This document shows positions 42,674 to 52,415 of a stretch of 64,000 bases of DNA, one piece after another. How positions within the stretch are numbered: position 1 is the stretch's first letter; the number at the start of each line of letters is the position of its first letter. The DNA is from Butyrivibrio sp. MC2021. GTDB taxonomy: Bacteria > Bacillota > Clostridia > Lachnospirales > Lachnospiraceae. Made by a program: the position numbers and the translations under genes. Under the pieces are notes generated by a model, which was not told the DNA's origin, did not search any database, and saw nothing but the letters and a program-made list of their open reading frames with translations. The DNA lies in contig NZ_JHXX01000001.1 of NCBI RefSeq assembly GCF_000621605.1, positions 806,001 to 870,000 on the forward strand. Direction: 5' to 3'.

Positions 42674-43521
42674 TCTGCTTCTCCTGTCATTTTCTTAATC
42701 TCGTCGACTCTTTCGCCGGCCTTTTTAACCATCTTGAGCTTATTGCCATTTTCCGTAACAAAAACATACTTGGCTGCAGCCTCAATATATTCGCCAAGTT
42801 CATAATTGATATCACCCAAAAGCATGGAGTCAGCCACCTTGGTAATAGTAGAAGTAATATGTCTGCCGGTTACTTCCTCCATCAACTTTTTAGCATCTTC
42901 AAAACGCCCCTCTTTATAGGCGATAAGAACTTCCTGCCTGAGAAGATCGTCCTCGATTATCGCTTTAGCGGCGTTATTCAGTTTCAGAGTTTCAGAAGCC
43001 TCTTTTATCTGCTTATTCATTTCAAGAAACTCATCATATCTGTCCGTTGAATAATAGATTCTGCCAAGGTTACTTTTTAAACTCACCTTGTATTTATCTT
43101 TTTTGCTTCTTGCAAGGGCCTCCTTGGCTCTCATTTCGGCAGTATCATAATCCTCTTCAAAAATGTAAGCAGCCATAAGCCTGACGGGTATATTTTTGAG
43201 AGAGTACTTAAAATTCCAGTTTTTTGAAAGCCTCTCCATTATCTCAATATACTTTCTCGGATCGCAGTCAGTGGTAAGTACCTTATCAAGTTCAAGACTG
43301 ATCATCACCCTTCTGATCAAATAGTACAAAAATACCACAATGATCAAAAGCAGCAAAATCGGCATGCCAATAAGCGCATATCCTGTTCTCGGAATCACGA
43401 ACTCCGCAGCAAAAATGCACAGAGCTACTGCGTAAAATGAAAAGTGCCTCCTCCAATATGCTTTTAAATAAGCTTTTGTAGCTTCCTCTGAATTAAGTTC
43501 ATAGTACTTTGAATGATTCAT
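42670..43521 (-). CDS. Membrane protein with TPR-like repeats
   Basis: A 283-residue protein starting at 43521 (GGGGGG 4 bases upstream; the frame opens at 43545 inside ribF). Two hydrophobic segments (FYAVALCIFAAEFVI and MPILLLLIIVVFLYYLI) are near residues 30-75. The rest is helical with TPR-like repeats (AAYIFEEDYDTAEMRAKEAL, NLGRIYYSTDRYDEFLEM, AYKEGRFEDAKKLMEEV). The soluble part probably scaffolds protein contacts. Function unknown. It overlaps the histidine phosphatase gene by 4 bases. Confidence 0.7.
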   Translation of the reverse strand: MNHSKYYELNSEEATKAYLKAYWRRHFSFYAVALCIFAAEFVIPRTGYALIGMPILLLLIIVVFLYYLIRRVMISLELDKVLTTDCDPRKYIEIMERLSKNWNFKYSLKNIPVRLMAAYIFEEDYDTAEMRAKEALARSKKDKYKVSLKSNLGRIYYSTDRYDEFLEMNKQIKEASETLKLNNAAKAIIEDDLLRQEVLIAYKEGRFEDAKKLMEEVTGRHITSTITKVADSMLLGDINYELGEYIEAAAKYVFVTENGNKLKMVKKAGERVDEIKKMTGEAE

Positions 43522-43535
43522 ATTTCCCCCCACAA

Positions 43536-44444
43536 TTATTCCCAAGCATTCTTGATATCGCTCTGTATCTGCGCCTTCAGGGCGTCCAGGCTATCAAACT
43601 TCATCTCCGGGCGCACAAATCTGCCAAGAGCTATTCTTGCGTACTCCCCATACACATCCTTATCAAAATCATAGATATAGGTCTCAACCCCGACCTTTTC
43701 TTTCTCGGAGATTGTGGGCTTGCGGCCTATATTGGTCATTCCACGGTACTCCTTGCCATCAAGATATACCTTGCTGGCGTATACTCCGAAGGGCGGAAGG
43801 AGCTTATTCTCCGGCGGAATCACATTGACTGTGGGCACTCCGATGGTGTGGCCTATATGCCTGCCGTGCTCTATTTCTCCGCCTACGCTGTACTCGCTGC
43901 CCAAAAGCCTTTTTACCATGGCCATATTTCCGTCGGCAACTTCGTTCCTTACTCTGGTGGAACTCACTTCCTCGCCGTCCAGACGAACCTTGTCGATAAG
44001 CTCAAGCTCGTAGCCGCATTCCTTGCTAAGGCCCTTTAAAAGATGCTGATCGCCTCTTCCCTTATCTCCGAAGGAAACATCGGTACCCGCTGCGATATAG
44101 CCTGCTGACAGCTGTCCCACAAGAATTCTTCTGACAAATTCCTCCGGTGGTGTGGCTGCGGTCTCCTTCGTCAGGGGAAATTCGATCAGTACATCGATTC
44201 CCATCTCCTCAAAGGCCTTTCTTTTTTCTTCTCCGGTAAAAAGCTGCTTCACAGCCTTCCCCAAAAAGAATTCCTCCGGGGAGGGATCAAAGGTAAACAC
44301 CACTGCCTTAAAACCGTCCACCTTCTGCTCCAAAATATAGTTAAGGAGCTTTTTGTGGCCCAGGTGAATTCCGTCAAATTTGCCGATGGCCACAGCGCTT
44401 TTGCCCTCTATATGAAATTCTGTTGTCCCTGATATTATCTGCAT
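43536..44444 (-). CDS. ribF: Bifunctional riboflavin kinase / FAD synthetase
   Basis: A 302-residue enzyme making FMN and FAD. The nucleotidyltransferase half has VAIGKFDGIHLGHKKLLNYIL and FTFDPSPEEFF (residues 15-60). The kinase half has IGVPTVNVIPPENKLLPPFGV, GMTNIGRKPTI and ARIALGRFVRPEMKF. The length is normal. It follows truB, the standard position at the end of the nusA/infB cluster. Confidence 0.93.
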   Translation of the reverse strand: MQIISGTTEFHIEGKSAVAIGKFDGIHLGHKKLLNYILEQKVDGFKAVVFTFDPSPEEFFLGKAVKQLFTGEEKRKAFEEMGIDVLIEFPLTKETAATPPEEFVRRILVGQLSAGYIAAGTDVSFGDKGRGDQHLLKGLSKECGYELELIDKVRLDGEEVSSTRVRNEVADGNMAMVKRLLGSEYSVGGEIEHGRHIGHTIGVPTVNVIPPENKLLPPFGVYASKVYLDGKEYRGMTNIGRKPTISEKEKVGVETYIYDFDKDVYGEYARIALGRFVRPEMKFDSLDALKAQIQSDIKNAWE

Positions 44445-44462
44445 TAATCTGATTCTTTCGTT

Positions 44463-45422
44463 TTATTTTTCAAAAAAGAATTTGTCCACATCAAAGGTCT
44501 TCTTTTTTGAGCTGTATCTGTATATTCCAAAGAAGGTATCGTCCTCTCCGTAAACTCTGAATTCGTTGCCTTCCTTGAACATTTCTTCATCATATTCTGT
44601 ATCATTGACTCCCGAAGGATTCTCATCAAGAAGATTATCTCTTCTGAAGCTGTTTCCGTTTTCAAGAAGAACTCTGCAGGAATCCTTGACATGAATGGCA
44701 TCCAGGTCCCTGAAAATGTATTCAGGTGACTTTATGACATCCATAAGCTTGTCCGCATCCCTGAGCTCCTCAACCTTGGAGAGCGGAATGGCGCTGTCAA
44801 GACCAAAGGCTCCGACTCTTGTTCTTGCAAGCTGAGCCATGGCAGCACCGCAGCCCAGAGACAGCCCTATGTCGTGGCAAAGAGTCCTGATATAGGTTCC
44901 CTTTGAGCACTTAACTTCCATGGTAAAAAGACCTTCCGTCTCAAGCTTCTCATCATCAAGAATGGTGATGGCTCCGATATTTACCTTGCGGGGCTTTCTC
45001 TCAACCTCAATGCCTTCTCTGGCAAGCTCATAGAGCTTTTTACCGTTCTGCTTGATGGCGGAATACATAGGCGGGATCTGATCATAGTCTCCCACAAAGG
45101 CCTGCACGGCCTCATGAAGCTGCTGCCTGGTGACATTGACATCCTTTTTCTCCAGAACAGTTCCTGACATATCCTGGGTATCGGTTGTAACTCCCAACTG
45201 GCATACGGCAATATACTCCTTGTCATGGTCTGTGAGCATCTCCACCAGCTTGGTTCCGGTGCCAAGGCATACCACAAGAACTCCCACCGCATCAGGGTCA
45301 AGGGTTCCGGTGTGACCAATCTTTTTCTGCTTCAGTATTCCTCTGAGCTTTGCCACCACATCATTGGAGGTAAACCCCGGCTCCTTATATATGTTTATAA
45401 GTCCGTTATACTTATTTGCCAT
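44463..45422 (-). CDS. truB: tRNA pseudouridine(55) synthase TruB
   Basis: A 319-residue enzyme that isomerises U55 in the T-loop of tRNAs. It starts GLINIYKEPGFTSNDVVAKL, and the catalytic region is KIGHTGTLDPDAVGVLVVCLG with aspartate 40. QIPPMYSAIKQNGKKLYELA and SKGTYIRTLCHDIGLSLG are further family blocks. The length is normal. Confidence 0.94.
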   Translation of the reverse strand: MANKYNGLINIYKEPGFTSNDVVAKLRGILKQKKIGHTGTLDPDAVGVLVVCLGTGTKLVEMLTDHDKEYIAVCQLGVTTDTQDMSGTVLEKKDVNVTRQQLHEAVQAFVGDYDQIPPMYSAIKQNGKKLYELAREGIEVERKPRKVNIGAITILDDEKLETEGLFTMEVKCSKGTYIRTLCHDIGLSLGCGAAMAQLARTRVGAFGLDSAIPLSKVEELRDADKLMDVIKSPEYIFRDLDAIHVKDSCRVLLENGNSFRRDNLLDENPSGVNDTEYDEEMFKEGNEFRVYGEDDTFFGIYRYSSKKKTFDVDKFFFEK

Positions 45423-45444
45423 TAAAACTCCTATTTAGAAAATA

Positions 45445-45482
45445 AATCCCACCGGGATATCCTCAAATATCAAGGTGGGATT
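45445..45482 (-). terminator. Hairpin between nrnA and truB
   Basis: Arms AATCCCACC/GGTGGGATT, 9 bp and perfect, around a 20-base loop, followed by TTATTTTC on the minus strand. It lies just after the nrnA stop and probably ends much of the nusA/infB operon transcript, leaving truB-ribF partly independent. Confidence 0.65.
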
Positions 45483-45496
45483 AAATACTCATTTTA

Positions 45497-46456
45497 TTAT
45501 ACTTCTTCGCCTTCAAGCTGCATGTGAATGTACTTGGTCAGGTTGTTGATGGCATCATGGGCTGTGCCGTTGATGGTGCATCCTGAAGCACGGACATGAC
45601 CGCCGCCGCCAAAGAGCTGGGCAACCTTGGATACATTAACCGCTCCGTTACTGCGAAGGCTTACCTTGTAAGACATAGGCTCGTTCTCATACATGAAGAT
45701 CGCACAATCAACTCCGATAGTGAACATCAGCTGATTAACGATTCCGTCCAGGTCATTGCCTGTGCAGTTATAGAACTCCATGGTCTGTCTTGAAACAACA
45801 GATACACATACTCTTCCGTCAAGAAGAAGGATGCTCTCAAGAAGTGCTCTTCCAAGGATCTGATTCTGAAGATAGGTCTTCTCATAAAATACATGGTCGA
45901 TAAGACTGGTAAAATCAAAGCCGAAACCGATAAGCTTGGCAGCTACCTGCAGAGTCTTGGGAGATGTTGAATTGTACTTGAATACTCCTGTATCCGTTAC
46001 CATTCCGGTGTAGATGGACTTGGCAGCCTCAATATCAAGCTTTTCCTCATCAACACAGTCAAAAACAAGTTCACATGCTGAGCTTGCTGTAGGAACGATG
46101 TAGGTAATATCTCCTGTTCCTGTGTTGCTGATGTGGTGGTCGATATTCAGGGTCTTCTTAGCAGCGTCAAAAATCTTCTCGGAAGCACCGAGTCTTGTTT
46201 TCTCACAGTCAAGGCAGATAAACAGATCATAGCTGTCTACATCTGTCTCAAAAGAAGTATTGATCTTGTCGCTGTCCTTGATGAACTGAAGCTCCGGTGG
46301 AACATCCTCAAGGAAAACATCAACCCTGATATCAGGATAATTTTTGGTAATGTACAGGTACATACCCATGCATGAACCGATACAGTCTCCGTCAGGTCTT
46401 ACATGACCGCTTATAGCTACGGTCTTAACGCCCGGTAATAACTCATCAATCTTCAT
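45497..46456 (-). CDS. nrnA: Oligoribonuclease / pAp phosphatase NrnA (DHH family)
   Basis: A 319-residue DHH/DHHA1 phosphoesterase degrading very short RNA and 3'-phosphoadenosine phosphate. Start 46456 is chosen because GAAGAGG lies upstream and it overlaps the rbfA end; the frame opens at 46483. Motifs: ISGHVRPDGDCIGSCMGMYL, LFICLDCEKTR, LNIDHHISNTGTGD (the DHH motif) and GGGGHVRASGCTI at the C-terminus. It is coupled to rbfA. Confidence 0.9.
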   Translation of the reverse strand: MKIDELLPGVKTVAISGHVRPDGDCIGSCMGMYLYITKNYPDIRVDVFLEDVPPELQFIKDSDKINTSFETDVDSYDLFICLDCEKTRLGASEKIFDAAKKTLNIDHHISNTGTGDITYIVPTASSACELVFDCVDEEKLDIEAAKSIYTGMVTDTGVFKYNSTSPKTLQVAAKLIGFGFDFTSLIDHVFYEKTYLQNQILGRALLESILLLDGRVCVSVVSRQTMEFYNCTGNDLDGIVNQLMFTIGVDCAIFMYENEPMSYKVSLRSNGAVNVSKVAQLFGGGGHVRASGCTINGTAHDAINNLTKYIHMQLEGEEV

Positions 46457-46877
46457 ATTGATCCTCTTCTTCAAAATCTTCATCAGGCTCTTCTATTTCT
46501 TCGCCTCTTGCAGCTCTTGCCTCGTTATCCTTGGCTGTTACTTCGTCGATCATCTTGGACATATTGATAGCATACTCAATGGAATCGTCCATGATGAATC
46601 TAAGCTCGGGAGTATATCTCATATTGAGCTCCTTTGCCAGAGTTGAGCGAATGTAACCTGCTGCGCTCTTAAGTCCTGCTGCGGTTCTCTCTCTGTCCTC
46701 ATCATTCCCCATGACAGTTACCCAAACCTTGCAGGTCTTAAGATCAGGCGCAACCTCAACATCCATAACGGATGTCATGGGGCTGATCCTGGGATCTTTG
46801 CTGTAACGGATGGCCTCTGAAATAACCTTCATTACCTCTCCGTTTATTCTTTTATTCTTATTACTGTTTTTTCGCAT
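46446..46877 (-). CDS. rbfA: 30S ribosome-binding factor RbfA
   Basis: A 143-residue KH-fold maturation factor for the 30S subunit, a cold-adaptation protein in E. coli. Start 46877 has GGAGG upstream; the frame opens at 46922. The core (NGEVMKVISEAIRYSKDPRI, VWVTVMGNDEDRERTAAGL, LNMRYTPELRFIMDDSIEYA) is intact. The C-terminal 30 residues are an acidic extension. Its leader (46904-47054) is related to the pnp leader. Confidence 0.93.
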   Translation of the reverse strand: MRKNSNKNKRINGEVMKVISEAIRYSKDPRISPMTSVMDVEVAPDLKTCKVWVTVMGNDEDRERTAAGLKSAAGYIRSTLAKELNMRYTPELRFIMDDSIEYAINMSKMIDEVTAKDNEARAARGEEIEEPDEDFEEEDQYED

Positions 46878-46903
46878 TATTCTTTTTCCTCCGTGATATA
46901 CGC

Positions 46904-47054
46904 CATACTCCATGCTTCGCATTCTCGTATGTCTACATCCATTCGAAACTCGATATACTCATATCATTCGTATATCTTTATTTCTCATGTATGTTCGGTC
47001 CTCAAGGTTACATTTATATGTCTGCAAGCAGCCATAAATGTAACTTTTCGTCCC
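46904..47054 (-). promoter_or_regulatory. Structured leader between infB and rbfA, related to the pnp leader
   Basis: On the minus strand a 151-base element begins 14 bases after the infB stop and ends 27 bases before rbfA. It has a long hairpin (GTTACATTTAT/ATAAATGTAAC), a middle hairpin (GATATAC/GTATATC) and a 3' stem CATAC/GTATG closing the loop with AATGCG and AGCATGGAG. Single-stranded strings match those in the pnp leader while stem sequences do not. Confidence 0.7.
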
Positions 47055-47067
47055 TATATCACTCATA

Positions 47068-50061
47068 TTAGGTCCTGGGAACCTCGACCATCTCATAAGC
47101 TTCTACAAAGTCACCTTCGTGAATCTGATCAAAGCCGTCAAATACAAGACCGCACTCGAAGCCTTCCTTAACTTCCTTAACGTCATCCTTGAATCTCTTA
47201 AGGGATGCAAGATCACCTTCAAAGATCTGCTCGCCGTCTCTTGAGATACGAACCTTGCAATCCTTCTTGATGATACCGTCCTTAACAAAGGCACCGGCGA
47301 TGTTACCAACCTTGGAAGCCTTGAAGATAGCACGTACTTCTGCATGTCCTGTGATTCTCTCTTCGTATACAGGAGCAAGCATACCCTTCATAGCATACTC
47401 GATTTCTTCGATAGCCTGGTAAATGACCTTGTAAAGCTTGATCTCAACGCCTTCGTGCTCTGCCATGCTCTTAGCTGTAGCATCGGGACGAACATCGAAA
47501 CCGATGATGATAGCGTTGGATGCTGCAGCAAGAGTAACGTCAGACTCATTGATGGCACCTACGCCGCCATGGATAACCTTAACAACAACCTCGTCATTGG
47601 AAAGCTTGAGAAGGCTCTGCTTGAGGGCTTCTACGCTACCCTGAACGTCAGCCTTGATAATGATATCAAGTTCCTGAAGTCTGCCTTCCTCAATCTTGGA
47701 GTAAAGATCATCAAGGGACATCTTAGCCTTGGTCTCTTCGATAAGATCCTTCTTGTGCTGCTGAAGGTATGTGTTGGCGTACTGCTTAGCCATCTTATCA
47801 GTCTCGTGAGCAAGGAATACCTCACCTGCGTTAGGTACATCTGAAAGTCCAAGAATCTCAACAGGCTGTGAAGGAAGTGCTTCCTTAAGCTTGTTGCCCT
47901 TATCATCAACCATGGCTCTAACCTTACCTGAGCTTGCACCTGCAGAAATGAAGTCACCTACATGAAGTGTACCCTTCTGTACAAGTACGTTGGCTACAGG
48001 ACCACGGCCCTTATCAAGTCTTGCCTCAAGAACAAGTCCTCTTGCCTGTCTGTCAGGGTTAGCCTTGAGCTCTAAGATGTCGGCTGTAAGGATGATGGTC
48101 TCAAGGAGGTCCTCGATACCTTCACCGGACTTAGCGGATACAGGAACGAACTCTGTTGTTCCGCCCCAGTCTGTGGAAATAAGACCATACTCGGTCATCT
48201 CCTGCTTAACTCTGTCTATATTTGCATTAGGTTTATCGATCTTGTTTACAGCAACGATGATCTCAACCTCTGCAGCCTTGGCATGGTTGATAGCCTCTAC
48301 TGTCTGAGGCATTACACCGTCGTCCGCAGCAACTACCAGTACTGCGATATCTGTGGAATTAGCACCACGCATACGCATTGCTGTGAATGCTTCGTGACCG
48401 GGAGTATCAAGGAATGTGATCTTCTGGTCATTGACAGATACTGTATAAGCACCAATTCTCTGTGTGATACCGCCGGCCTCTCTGTCTGTTACAGAGGTCT
48501 TACGGATAGCATCAAGAAGGGATGTTTTACCATGGTCAACGTGACCCATTACGCAGACTACAGGAGGTCTCTTCTTAAGTGTCTCCTCTGCATCGTCCTC
48601 TTCCTTAAGAAGCTCCTCGATAACGTCAACAGGAACCTCTTTCTCGCAGATGATATCGTACTCGATTGCTATATTCTCAGCTTCCTCGTAAGAAAGCTCT
48701 GTGTTAACTGTAGAAATCTGGCCTGCCATAAAGAGCTTCTTGATGATCACAGATGGCTGCATTCTCATCTTCTCAGCCAGCTCCTTGATGGAAACCTTCT
48801 CAGGAATAGAGATAACCTTGATCTGCTCCTCAGGCTCCTCAACCTTCTTAACCTCAGGCTTGATGAATCTGCCGACTCTCTTGCTTCTTGGCATCATCTC
48901 TTCCTGCTCGTAAGCAAGATCCTTCTTGTTTCTCTTATCCTTTTCCTGACCCATGCGGCGTCTTTCTTCATCTCTGTGATTGCCGCCATCTTTAACAGGT
49001 GCCTCGAAGGCTGCGCCGCCACGGCTGCCCTGCTTGTCGAACTTGTTACCGAACTTGCCGTCCTTGTTGCCGCCGAACTTGCCGTTCTGTCCGGGTCTTC
49101 CGCCGTCTCTGTTGTCACGACCGCCAAAGCCGCCCTGGCCCTGGCCCTGGTTCTGACCATCTCTGCGGAAGCCGCCGTTTCTGTTGTCTCTTCCTGCTCC
49201 GTCTCTGTTGTCACGGTTCTGGAAGTTTCTGTTGTCCTGACGGTTGCCGTTCTGACCGCCTCTGTTATCTCTGTTACCAAAATCTCTGTTATCACGATTC
49301 TGGAAGTTTCTGTTATCCTGACGTCCTGTATTTCCAGACTCTCTGTTTTCCCTTGCCTCTCTTGGCTTGTTCTCCTGTACGGGAGCAGCAGCCGGTGCAG
49401 CAGGTGCAGGTGCGGGAGCAGGTGTCTGAGGCTTAGGCTGAGGTGCAACCTCAGGCTTAACCTCAACTACAGGTGTTACAACCTCAACAGGTGCTTCCTT
49501 CTTGGGCTGTGGCTTAGGAGTTACTGACTTGTTAACAGGTGTGTTGTAGCTCTCAAGCTGTGAAGGTGCTGTCAAAGGCTTGATAGGATGATAAACATTC
49601 TGAGACTGGGCAAAGGTCTTTCTCTGTCCCTGTCCGTTATTTCTGTTATCTCTGTTATCACGGCGCTGATTATTTCCACCATTACCCTGGTTGCCATTGC
49701 CCTGGTTGTTATATCCGCCCATCTTGGAATTATTGGCATTGGTAACCATGATGATCTTTTTCTTCTTTTTAGGAGCTTCTCCTGATTCAGGAGCAGGCTT
49801 CTTAACAGGTTTCTGTTCTGAAGAAGCGTGTCTCTCCTGAGCAGGCTTCTCAGCCTTGGGAGCATTGTCCTCTTTCTTTACCTCAGGGGCAGCCTTAGGT
49901 GCAGGCTTTGCAAAATGCTTTCTTGCAACCTCCGCATCTGCCTCCTCGATAGAACTGTTCGAACGCTTCGCTTCTATTCCCTTCTCCTGTAAAAAGCTAA
50001 TCAGCTCTTTTCCTTCGCATCCAAGCTCACTAGCAAGTTCGGATATTTTAATTTTTGCCAT
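47068..50061 (-). CDS. infB: Translation initiation factor IF-2
   Basis: A 997-residue GTPase that places initiator tRNA on the 30S subunit. The N-terminal helical IF2N domain (residues 1-50) is followed by a long low-complexity linker (about 60-370) rich in Pro/Ala/Lys and then in Asn/Arg/Asp/Gly, with many copies of an NRDNR-like unit. G-domain motifs: [36 protein letters not shown] and [20 protein letters not shown]. The C-terminal domains are complete. The linker is much longer than in many bacteria and may bind RNA or phase-separate (speculation). Confidence 0.95.
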   Translation of the reverse strand: MAKIKISELASELGCEGKELISFLQEKGIEAKRSNSSIEEADAEVARKHFAKPAPKAAPEVKKEDNAPKAEKPAQERHASSEQKPVKKPAPESGEAPKKKKKIIMVTNANNSKMGGYNNQGNGNQGNGGNNQRRDNRDNRNNGQGQRKTFAQSQNVYHPIKPLTAPSQLESYNTPVNKSVTPKPQPKKEAPVEVVTPVVEVKPEVAPQPKPQTPAPAPAPAAPAAAPVQENKPREARENRESGNTGRQDNRNFQNRDNRDFGNRDNRGGQNGNRQDNRNFQNRDNRDGAGRDNRNGGFRRDGQNQGQGQGGFGGRDNRDGGRPGQNGKFGGNKDGKFGNKFDKQGSRGGAAFEAPVKDGGNHRDEERRRMGQEKDKRNKKDLAYEQEEMMPRSKRVGRFIKPEVKKVEEPEEQIKVISIPEKVSIKELAEKMRMQPSVIIKKLFMAGQISTVNTELSYEEAENIAIEYDIICEKEVPVDVIEELLKEEDDAEETLKKRPPVVCVMGHVDHGKTSLLDAIRKTSVTDREAGGITQRIGAYTVSVNDQKITFLDTPGHEAFTAMRMRGANSTDIAVLVVAADDGVMPQTVEAINHAKAAEVEIIVAVNKIDKPNANIDRVKQEMTEYGLISTDWGGTTEFVPVSAKSGEGIEDLLETIILTADILELKANPDRQARGLVLEARLDKGRGPVANVLVQKGTLHVGDFISAGASSGKVRAMVDDKGNKLKEALPSQPVEILGLSDVPNAGEVFLAHETDKMAKQYANTYLQQHKKDLIEETKAKMSLDDLYSKIEEGRLQELDIIIKADVQGSVEALKQSLLKLSNDEVVVKVIHGGVGAINESDVTLAAASNAIIIGFDVRPDATAKSMAEHEGVEIKLYKVIYQAIEEIEYAMKGMLAPVYEERITGHAEVRAIFKASKVGNIAGAFVKDGIIKKDCKVRISRDGEQIFEGDLASLKRFKDDVKEVKEGFECGLVFDGFDQIHEGDFVEAYEMVEVPRT

Positions 50062-50081
50062 TCACATTTCCTCCGTACTTT

Positions 50082-50387
50082 TTATTCAAGGTAGTTCTCT
50101 CGAAGCGTCTTCGCAAAGCCTTCGTCCAATACCGCAAGGCTTGTTCGAACATCCTTACCAATTGCATGTCCCAGCTCTTCCTTGTTTCCAAAAAAGATCA
50201 TGGGAACGTTATAATAACTACATTTATCACTGAACTTTTTCTTGGTGTTATCAGAAGCATCTTCACTTATGATAACCAGCTCAGCCTTTTTATGCCTTAC
50301 AGCCTCAAGAACAGAAAACTCACCGCTCTGAAGCCTTCCGGCACGCATGCATAAACCAAGTAATGAATACATCTTGTTAGAATCCAA
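50082..50387 (-). CDS. L7Ae-family ribosomal protein (YlxQ-like)
   Basis: A 101-residue protein with the L7Ae RNA-binding fold: LLGLCMRAGRLQSGEFSVLE, KKAELVIISEDASDN and KKFSDKCSYYNVPMIFFGNK. Members bind kink-turn RNA. It sits in its usual place between ylxR and infB, with a 20-base gap to infB. Confidence 0.88.
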   Translation of the reverse strand: MDSNKMYSLLGLCMRAGRLQSGEFSVLEAVRHKKAELVIISEDASDNTKKKFSDKCSYYNVPMIFFGNKEELGHAIGKDVRTSLAVLDEGFAKTLRENYLE

Positions 50388-50390
50388 TAT

Positions 50391-50648
50391 TTATCCAAGC
50401 TCCTTTTCAATTCGCATGGTAACATCGTCTGGAATACGGGACTTCAGTGACCTCTCAAGGCCCTTGTTCTTTACAGCCTTGCCAAAGCATTCCCTGTTGT
50501 TGCAGATGTATGCTCCGCGGCCGTTGGCCCTTCCGGTCTTGTCCAGAAGAATCTCATCCTCAGGAGTCTTGATCACTCTGATCAGATCCTTCTTTTCCTT
50601 CATTTCTCCACAGCCGACGCATTTTCTCATCGGAATCTTTTTTGGCAT
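50391..50648 (-). CDS. ylxR: YlxR-family protein (RnpM)
   Basis: An 85-residue RNA-binding protein. It has the cysteine-bearing MRKCVGCGEMKEKKDLIRVI, GRANGRGAYICNN and CFGKAVKNKGLERS segments of the YlxR/DUF448 family, reported to modulate RNase P in other Firmicutes. It overlaps nothing but is packed 3 bases from both nusA and the L7Ae gene. Confidence 0.92.
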   Translation of the reverse strand: MPKKIPMRKCVGCGEMKEKKDLIRVIKTPEDEILLDKTGRANGRGAYICNNRECFGKAVKNKGLERSLKSRIPDDVTMRIEKELG

Positions 50649-50651
50649 ATA

Positions 50652-51827
50652 TTATTCCTCTGTCTCTTCTACTTCCTCAGAGCTCTCGTACTCGCCTTCC
50701 TCGTACTCGCCCTCTTCGTACTCTTCGTACTCCTCATCATAATCCTCATCATCCAGATAATCTTCCATTCTGAATCCGGGAGCATCCTTAGCCTGAGTCT
50801 CACTCTTGATATCGATCTTGTAGCCTGTAAGTCTTGCTGCAAGTCTTGCGTTCTGACCTTCCTTACCGATGGCAAGTGAAAGCTGATAATCAGGAACTAC
50901 AACCTTAGCACTCTTCTCATCGGGATCAGCGAATACTGCTACGATCTTGGCAGGTGAAAGAGCATTCTGAATAAGGTTACCGGGGTTCTCATCCCAGTTG
51001 ATAACGTCGATCTTCTCGCCGTTAAGCTCATCAACGATGAGGTTAACTCTTGCTCCGTTAACACCAACGCAGGCGCCTACGGCATCAACGTTAGGATTGT
51101 TGGAGTAAACAGCGATCTTGGTACGGCTTCCTGCTTCTCTTGCGATTGACTTGATCTCAACAGTTCCGTCCTGGATCTCAGCAACTTCCTGCTCAAAGAG
51201 TCTCTTAACAAGATCGGGATGTGTACGGGATACAAGGATCCTTGGTCCCTTGGAGCCGTTCTTAACCTCAAGAACGTATACTCTGATACGCTGTGTAGGT
51301 CTGTAAGTCTCAGTTTTAACCTGCTCGTTCTCGTTAAGAAGAGCATCTGCACGTCCGAGATTGATGCTGACATTTCTTCCGACAAATCTCTGTACAACAC
51401 CTGTTACGATGTCATGCTCCTTCTCGAAATACTCGTTGTAAATAGCACCGCGCTCTTCCTCACGGATTTTCTGAAGGATAACGTTCTTGGCATTCTGAGT
51501 CGCAATACGACCGAATTCCTTGGAATTAAGAGGAACCTCAACCATGTCGCCTACAGCAGCCTTTTTGCTGATCTTCTTGGCATCATCAAGTGAGATCTCA
51601 ATCATGGGATCCATTACGTCATCTGCAGTCTCAACAACTTCCTTCTCTGCAAAGCATCTGAAGTCGCAGTTGTTTCTGTCAACCTCTACTCTTACGTTGT
51701 CTGCCTTGCCGAAGTTGTTCTTGCAGGCTGTGATAAGTGAATTCTCGATTGCATCAAACAGAGAATCCTTGCTGATGTTCTTCTCCTTCTCTAAAAGGTC
51801 AAGGGCATCCATTAATTCTTTACTCAT
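50652..51827 (-). CDS. nusA: Transcription termination/antitermination factor NusA
   Basis: A 391-residue RNA polymerase-associated factor. The N-terminal domain (residues 1-130) is followed by an S1 domain (DIVTGVVQRFVGRNVSINLG), then two KH domains (VGACVGVNGARVNLIVDEL, LSLAIGKEGQNARLAARLTG). The last 40 residues are strongly acidic (Glu/Tyr-rich). The start has GGAGA upstream. It follows rimP by about 20 bases. Confidence 0.95.
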   Translation of the reverse strand: MSKELMDALDLLEKEKNISKDSLFDAIENSLITACKNNFGKADNVRVEVDRNNCDFRCFAEKEVVETADDVMDPMIEISLDDAKKISKKAAVGDMVEVPLNSKEFGRIATQNAKNVILQKIREEERGAIYNEYFEKEHDIVTGVVQRFVGRNVSINLGRADALLNENEQVKTETYRPTQRIRVYVLEVKNGSKGPRILVSRTHPDLVKRLFEQEVAEIQDGTVEIKSIAREAGSRTKIAVYSNNPNVDAVGACVGVNGARVNLIVDELNGEKIDVINWDENPGNLIQNALSPAKIVAVFADPDEKSAKVVVPDYQLSLAIGKEGQNARLAARLTGYKIDIKSETQAKDAPGFRMEDYLDDEDYDEEYEEYEEGEYEEGEYESSEEVEETEE

Positions 51828-51846
51828 GGTAATCTCCTTCTTTTAA

Positions 51847-52308
51847 TCAAAAATCAAGTGCAAGTTTGATCACTGATATTTCTTTTCTTACGAAAGCTTC
51901 TTCTGTTCCATTTATTTCAACGGTAACTGTAGTCTCATCAAAGCCCTTCAGCGTACCGGCAAACTCCTTAACTCCGTCCTTTGGCTTAAAGAGTTTTAGC
52001 TCCACATCCTGCCCTATGCTGTTGGCAAAATGTCTGTCCTTTTTGAGTTGTCGTCCAAGTCCGGGACTTGAAACCTCAAGAGTGTAAGCATCTTCAATAA
52101 AATCGTCTTCATCAAGTGCATCCGACAAAGCATGGTTCACATCAACGCAGTCGTTGATATTGACGCCGCCTTCCTTGTCGATATAGGCCCTAAGGTACCA
52201 CTCTCCCGCCTCCTTGACATATTCCACGTCATAGATGGAAACGCCGCATTTGTCGGCGATGGGAGCAAGAAGCGCCTCAGCCCTGGCTTCTATTTCGCTC
52301 TTCTTCAT
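51847..52308 (-). CDS. rimP: Ribosome maturation factor RimP
   Basis: A 153-residue factor for 30S assembly. It shows VSIYDVEYVKEAGEWYLRAY, INDCVDVNHALSDALDEDD and YTLEVSSPGLGRQLKKDRHF, then an SH3-like C-terminal half (GTLKGFDETTVTVEI). It opens the nusA-infB operon; a terminator lies just upstream. Confidence 0.94.
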   Translation of the reverse strand: MKKSEIEARAEALLAPIADKCGVSIYDVEYVKEAGEWYLRAYIDKEGGVNINDCVDVNHALSDALDEDDFIEDAYTLEVSSPGLGRQLKKDRHFANSIGQDVELKLFKPKDGVKEFAGTLKGFDETTVTVEINGTEEAFVRKEISVIKLALDF

Positions 52309-52341
52309 ATTTAATCCTCATACTGGATAATTACATGAAAA

Positions 52342-52366
52342 AAGTGGGCTCTCTTCAAGCCCACTT
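52342..52366 (-). terminator. Terminator upstream of rimP
   Basis: Perfect 9-bp arms (AAGTGGGCT/AGCCCACTT) around a 7-base loop, followed by TTTTTTC on the minus strand. It would end transcription from the glycosidase remnant side. Confidence 0.8.
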
Positions 52367-52415
52367 CCTAGTTCCACGACAAAAATACCACAAATACGGC
52401 CTTTCGTCAAGCAGT

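Noticed and set aside
48283..49527. 414-residue plus-strand open frame opposite infB
   Set aside because: It is the antisense shadow of the repetitive IF-2 linker, with Leu/Val/Ser-biased composition typical of reversed coding DNA.
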